The notes beneath the pieces were generated by a model. That model did not search any database. It was not told where the DNA came from and saw nothing but the letters and a program-made list of their open reading frames with translations. Position numbers and translations under genes: made by a program. From Glandiceps talaboti (lineage: Eukaryota; Hemichordata; Enteropneusta; Spengelidae), in the NCBI RefSeq assembly GCF_964340395.1, contig NC_135553.1:21872949-21936948 (forward strand): a DNA stretch of 64,000 nucleotides, written 5' to 3'. Below, one piece after another: positions 59,478 to 64,000 of this stretch (its first letter is position 1; every line of letters starts with the position of its first letter).

Positions 59478-61211
59478 CTGCAATAGAATACATTTCGTTA
59501 TTATTTCTCTATTTGGATTTTATGCTCCCCAGGGAGTTGAGGAAGTATAAAGGGCTGTTGTGCCACTATAGATCTGAGCCAGGAGTAATAATTGTAAAGC
59601 AGTTTTAATACCTAACCTGGGTGGGAAAGCGCTATATAAGAACCAACATTATTATTAGTATTATTTGTTATACATCTGCAATACACTGAAATCTAAAATG
59701 TGATTGGCTGGTGTACTATCCCAATCATTTCATAGCAGTTTCTTTTGTTTTGAAAACTAGACTGCCTGAAGCGCATATTCTGCAGATTTCGTTTGAATGA
59801 TATTTTCAAGTTATAAATGATACAATGTACTTTCTAACACTTTCCATTCACCAGAATTGGGGAGTTTTTCGCTGTCAGGGTTATACAACAGCTCCAGCCT
59901 TACACAACATTGTAGTCCCCCCCATCTAGTTTCCCTTGTACTGCTATCTATATCAATAGACCAATAACTTTGGTTACCAGACCTGATTTCAGATACACAT
60001 TACAACTATGAATCAGAACCATACAGATTTTATCCTCTTAAGACTGTATTTCATGAAATAACCATTGCACCATACCTGTGGTCCAACACCTAAACACTCG
60101 TCTCAGCAGGCAAACTGAACTCCACGTATTTACACAACCAACAGTAGACTGAAGGCATAAAATGTGCAAGCACTATCTTATTGGCCTTCATGAAATTTTT
60201 TATACATTAGACTTTCTTTTAAACACACTTCAGCCTAACCTGGTGAAGGTGAAATGTAGGAGAAGCATTAGAAATGTGATCGGTAGAAGGCAGTCTGCCG
60301 AGACCGTAGTTATACCGGAAAAGATATGATGTGGATATTTGATAAAACTTACCGAATGTGACGTTGACGGATCAGAACTCTGGCATGATGAATACTCTTA
60401 GCAAGACCAAGTTTGAAGACTTGAGTTTGCAGACGTCTCTCTAAGAAATCATCAACACGCAGACCCAACACGTAATCAAGCTTCATTTTGCTTTCATCCA
60501 GTACACCAATACGGACCAGACGTCTCAACAATGCATTACCTGTAATCAATAGTGTAAAATGATTGAGAACTGCGCATACTAGTAGTAGTCGAGTTCCTAT
60601 CCGGTATTCTTTACGATTTACACCTTCACTCACTCATACTTGTTTAGTTACAAACAGGGCTCTAAATCTGTGTGTGGTAGCTTGAATAGGCTACCAGCTG
60701 CAAATCATGTAGCCCCATGACAAGAATTGGTAGTCTGTGGACATGGGGACTATTAATTTCAAGCCATGAGAGACACGTTGGCATCAGACTACATACTTAA
60801 GACATTTCCAGAGTTCGCTGTAACCTTACTGCAATTATAATTTAAACCCCCCCCCCCCCCCCCACCTTTGAATAAATGTACATCATATAAATTGCAATAC
60901 TAGGCATATCCACATGACTATATTTTTACTTCCATGACACAATAATAATAACGTGGATAGATTTTTTTAACAATGTCATTTATGAACTAGAGAACAGACT
61001 TGCCTTCAAAAAGACGTTTGGGGTCTTTTTCATCAAGGGTCAGCAACTCACGAGCAGCTTTACGGATTTTGGCAAGGGTGAACTTGACACGCCATACTTC
61101 TCTCTTGTTTCTCAAACCAAACTGACCAATCAGTTTCAATTCTTGGTCTAGACGTTCCTTTTCATATGGACGCCTTGGCGTAACATACGTTTTACTCCCA
61201 ATTATCCTCAT
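59303..61211 (-). CDS. RPS9: RPS9, 40S ribosomal protein S9 (uS4)
   Basis: Coding exons 61211-61004, 60539-60353 and 59477-59303 give 570 nt, 189 residues, close to the usual 190-195 for eukaryotic uS4. The product binds 18S rRNA in the 40S body near the mRNA entry. Visible signatures: [39 protein letters not shown], the S4 RNA-binding region [40 protein letters not shown], and an acidic C-terminal tail after [12 protein letters not shown]. The N-terminus [10 protein letters not shown] is shorter than in vertebrates. The ATG is the first in its exon, and its 18-nt leader within that exon holds an in-frame stop. Intron 2 has a GC donor; a 5'TOP-like noncoding exon lies at about 62,377-62,420. 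Confidence 0.97.
60353..60539 (-). CDS. RPS9: RPS9 exon 3
   Basis: [53 protein letters not shown]; acceptor TTACAG, donor GTAAGT, phase 2. It holds the S4 RNA-binding core. Confidence 0.97.
60841..60863. repeat. Poly-C tract in RPS9 intron 2
   Basis: About 17 consecutive C bases (G on the transcribed strand) within the GC-AG intron. Confidence 0.9.
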
Positions 61212-61229
61212 GGTGGATAACTAAACCAC
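61004..61229 (-). CDS. RPS9: RPS9 exon 2 (start codon at 61211)
   Basis: The acceptor TTCCAG is followed by 18 nt of leader, then [16 protein letters not shown]. It ends KRLFEG at GAAG|GCAAGT, phase 1. The donor is GC, not GT: no GT donor in the vicinity would give the conserved FEGNALLRR junction. Confidence 0.93.
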
Positions 61230-61628
61230 CTGGAAAAAAAGGGGGTGGAAATAGATATTACGTATGAAGAATGTTCCATATACTTGATGATACCCTCAAT
61301 GGTTCACGAGAAACTAGAACGAATAGTAATTGTGTATACGTTTTAAATGATATATTATACAGCATGCTATTGCTACATACTTTATTATAGTCTAGATTTA
61401 TTGATTACACATAACAAAACCCTGAGGATTTGTTAAAGGTACAAATAAAATAGAATAAAATTGAAAAAAAAAAATATCATAATAATAACACATAGGCTTT
61501 TCAAAAGTAACATTACACATCATAATAAAGACTACAAAACAAAACAAAACAACAACAATAACTATTCAACGAGTTGAAACATAATATTAATGAAAAAATA
61601 ATAATGAAGGGTAATTAGACATTTCAAA

Positions 61629-61973
61629 TTATATATTATGAGTATTTTGTAGGTGGTGCTCCCTTTTTATATTACTCAGTTTGATATATTTTCCAAGTGC
61701 GATAATTAGTTTTTTGCTGCTCATTATTTCTTTAAATTGTTGTTCTTCTGTCAAGTTTCTGTAATTATTAATATGTTTAGCAGCTTCACTAAAGAGGTCA
61801 TGCCTGAGTAAATTATACAGGGGACACTGTAATATAAAGTGTTTTTCATCCTCTACAAGGGTTGAGTTGCATATTTTACATAATCTGCTTTTAGCTGGTA
61901 TTTTGTAATGACGACCCTTTTCAATTTCAAGTTTGTGGTCACTTAGTCTGAATTTACAGATTATTGATCGCAA
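61629..61973 (-). mobile_element. CR1/Jockey-like ORF2 C-terminal fragment in RPS9 intron 1
   Basis: Minus frame beginning MRSIICKFRLSDHKLEIEKG with CKICNST...HFILQC, the zinc-binding tail found at the end of such ORF2 proteins. It is related in style to 23534-23950. The AT-rich 61,430-61,628 may be its 3' end. Confidence 0.7.
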
Positions 61974-62376
61974 GTCTAGAGGCCGTCCATGGCTTCAATT
62001 TGTTCTGTTCTCTGGAAGAGCGCTTGAAATTCAGAGCTACGGATAGCCTCTAAACTTAGGCATCCTCGCTACAAATTACAATGTATCTCTATAGACGAAT
62101 GTCATGTGGTCGTGCACGATTAACGAAATATCTAGCTATTACGTGTACCAATATACTCCTTTCAATGATACCGGCCATGTGGCCATTGCCATGCTGCTGT
62201 CTCAATCAGCGGTCACGTGGAGCAACTAACTTTCCTAACTTTTCTCATTCAAAAATGTCTCATTTACACTGACATTGCATGAGAACGACGTAGAAGAGTT
62301 ACTGTTTCGGTCAGAACTGGTAATACTTATATTATACGCCGAAAAAGACATTATTTTCGAAATATTTCAAGATTAC

Positions 62377-62420
62377 CTCTGCAGCACGTTGCACAAGATG
62401 GCGATTCACAGGGAAAGAGG
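62377..62420 (-). promoter_or_regulatory. RPS9: RPS9 5'TOP leader exon and YY1-type site
   Basis: On the minus strand CCTCTTTCCC (62420-62411) is a terminal-oligopyrimidine start. The exon runs through GCCATCTTG (a YY1-type CAAGATGGC site on the other strand) to CAGAG|GTAATC at 62377. TOP leaders and downstream YY1 sites are characteristic of ribosomal protein genes. The transcription start is inferred. Confidence 0.7.
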
Positions 62421-64000
62421 TCGGTCAGTTGTTTCACATAGACAAGTATAGAAGTCATCCGCGTATTACGTGAGGCAAAATTATTGCTTACTATTGTCAC
62501 CAAGATGTTTTGAACAAATACATGCTACATTTAAAAGAAAAACTTAAATCCGCTTAGATACATTCTCCAACCTAGCAAAATATCAAATGTTTTAATGGAT
62601 AACATGGCACTACATTACTGTGCCCAATGTTATGTACATTGCTCAATGTGTCGTAAGATGTTCTCGTCCCGAATCATTGCGCCCTCTATGGCGAATATAT
62701 ATGGAAGCAACTACGTACGTTTTTATCCTTTCTATCTTCACCACAATCTCTGTCAGTTCTGGGCATAAACATTATTGTGCATGCAATTGGGAACATAACA
62801 TACTACTTTAAAAATTTGCTGAAATTAAAATATTAATGTACCATCATGCCATTCTCATCAAACCAAGTGTTGGACAGAGCCACATAAATTTTCTTTCAAA
62901 ACATTTGGGAATTTTGATCAGTTTGGCTTAAACCGTTTTATTTCATGAAAATATCAAATACAGTGAATTACACGAATAGAAAAAATATGTGCAAATTTTT
63001 CCAAAGATGCTGCTGGAAGTCTCCTCTAGTCAATATTCCCACAGATTAAACGTTTCATCCACAGTCATTGGTGAAATGTATGTCACTCTTTATTTTACAC
63101 AACTCACTTTAGGCCAAATAAAATTTTAAAAAGTTGTTTGGTTCCGGTTACCCGACCCGACCCGACCCGACCTTAAACATTTGTTTTCATATTCAAGAAA
63201 AATAATAATAAAATTGCGAAAATCGTGAAGTCTCGCAAGAAATAGTGGGTACGGAAACTGACATCAACTTTAAAAAGACAAAATAAAAATATTCTTCCAA
63301 TCTGTAATGGTTGTACATCTGATAGGAAGAATAAACAACACAGAGACCATTTGGAAAACAATGGAAAACCTGAACTAGACACTCACATATGAAAAAAAAA
63401 TATGATCAAATAAAATAAAAAATCTACCTACCCCACTTATTTAAAAATTGAATGTAATCGGAACCACACAATGTTTTTTATGCCTTAGGCCAAATAAAAA
63501 TATGTGTGTTTCTGATAATTCGACCAACCCTAGTTTAAGCCACCGACCCTAAATATTTTTTTAAAACACTTAAAACAAAAATATAAGAATCTCTTTGTCT
63601 TCTTGACCTTCATGCATGTCTGTTTCTTTCCCTGGCAATGTCTGTATGTATTTCATCAAACTATGGCACAGAAGGGATATTTTGACCAACAGTGTGTTTG
63701 TTCTTGGGTCGAAGCAATATTTTTTAAAAATAAAAACAATTAAAAAGATCAAATATAAACTAATATCCCGACATACCTACCCTATTTTTTGAGGCTGTGT
63801 TATCGGAAAAACACAATATTTTTTTTCCCACCTTAGAAGTGAAGGTGGTATGGTACAATTCAAATAATATGAAATCCATACAATTATGATAATGATGTGA
63901 ATCAGTATATTACATAATATAATAATAATTGTATGATTATAAATTTGTAAACTTGGTGTCAGAGGTGTAGTTTGAGTATTAAATATATCAGCCTAGATAT
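62421..64000. other. Upstream flank of RPS9
   Basis: Mostly AT-rich. An inverted copy of the 27330-27680 repeat spans about 63110-63440, with (CGACC)n at 63155-63174. No gene is recognised to the window end. Confidence 0.5.

Noticed and set aside
59478-60352. Intronic snoRNA in RPS9 intron 3
   Set aside because: Ribosomal protein introns often host snoRNAs, but I could not find a convincing C/D or H/ACA box set by eye.

Overview
This is a 64 kb eukaryotic window from an AT-rich, repeat-dense animal genome with multi-exon genes. Introns carry microsatellites, minisatellites, MITE-like foldback elements and non-LTR retrotransposons (RTE-like, Tx1/L1-like, CR1/Jockey-like). The gene set (a Raptor closely matching vertebrate Raptor, ribosomal protein S9, a transmembrane C-type lectin) and the many short TGTACATGTA-type motifs suggest an invertebrate bilaterian, perhaps an amphioxus-, hemichordate- or echinoderm-like deuterostome. 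The species cannot be fixed from the sequence alone.

Layout. (1) 1-26,245, minus strand: the 5' eighteen coding exons of RPTOR (mTORC1 scaffold), about 736 codons from the start codon. They cover the caspase-like RNC domain and most of the helical-repeat region; the WD40 end lies beyond the left edge. All splice phases were tracked and stay in frame. Its introns hold arrays with 30, 33, 36, 38, 45 and 58 bp units and several foldback elements. (2) 26.3-36.7 kb: an intergenic, transposon-rich stretch with a decayed RTE-like element (27.9-31.0 kb, minus) and nested inverted and direct repeats (31.9-35.6 kb). (3) 36,764-51,552, plus strand: a six-exon gene assembled from splice sites, encoding a 585-residue type I membrane protein. 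Its order is signal peptide, a tectonin/tachylectin-like repeat domain, a C-type lectin domain, a Ser/Thr-rich stalk, one membrane segment and a basic tail. A broken Tx1-like L1 lies antisense in its second intron. (4) 52.5-58.8 kb: a recent tandem duplication of a small two-exon minus-strand gene (147 and 148 residues, unrecognised family) with a third truncated remnant, interleaved with a 21-bp minisatellite. (5) 59.2-62.4 kb, minus strand: RPS9 with four exons, a 5'TOP-type leader, a GC-AG intron and a CR1-like fragment in intron 1.

Most notable: in RPTOR intron 16 the 3' end of exon 16 together with its 5' splice site has been amplified into about 23 tandem 58-bp units. Each keeps a GTAAGT donor and a potential in-frame 24-nt mini-exon. 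The propeller-like/C-type-lectin receptor and the duplicated small gene are the other candidates for something undescribed. RPTOR (mTORC1) and RPS9 (a likely 5'TOP mRNA, a class whose translation mTORC1 controls) are linked by pathway, but nothing here shows that their proximity matters.
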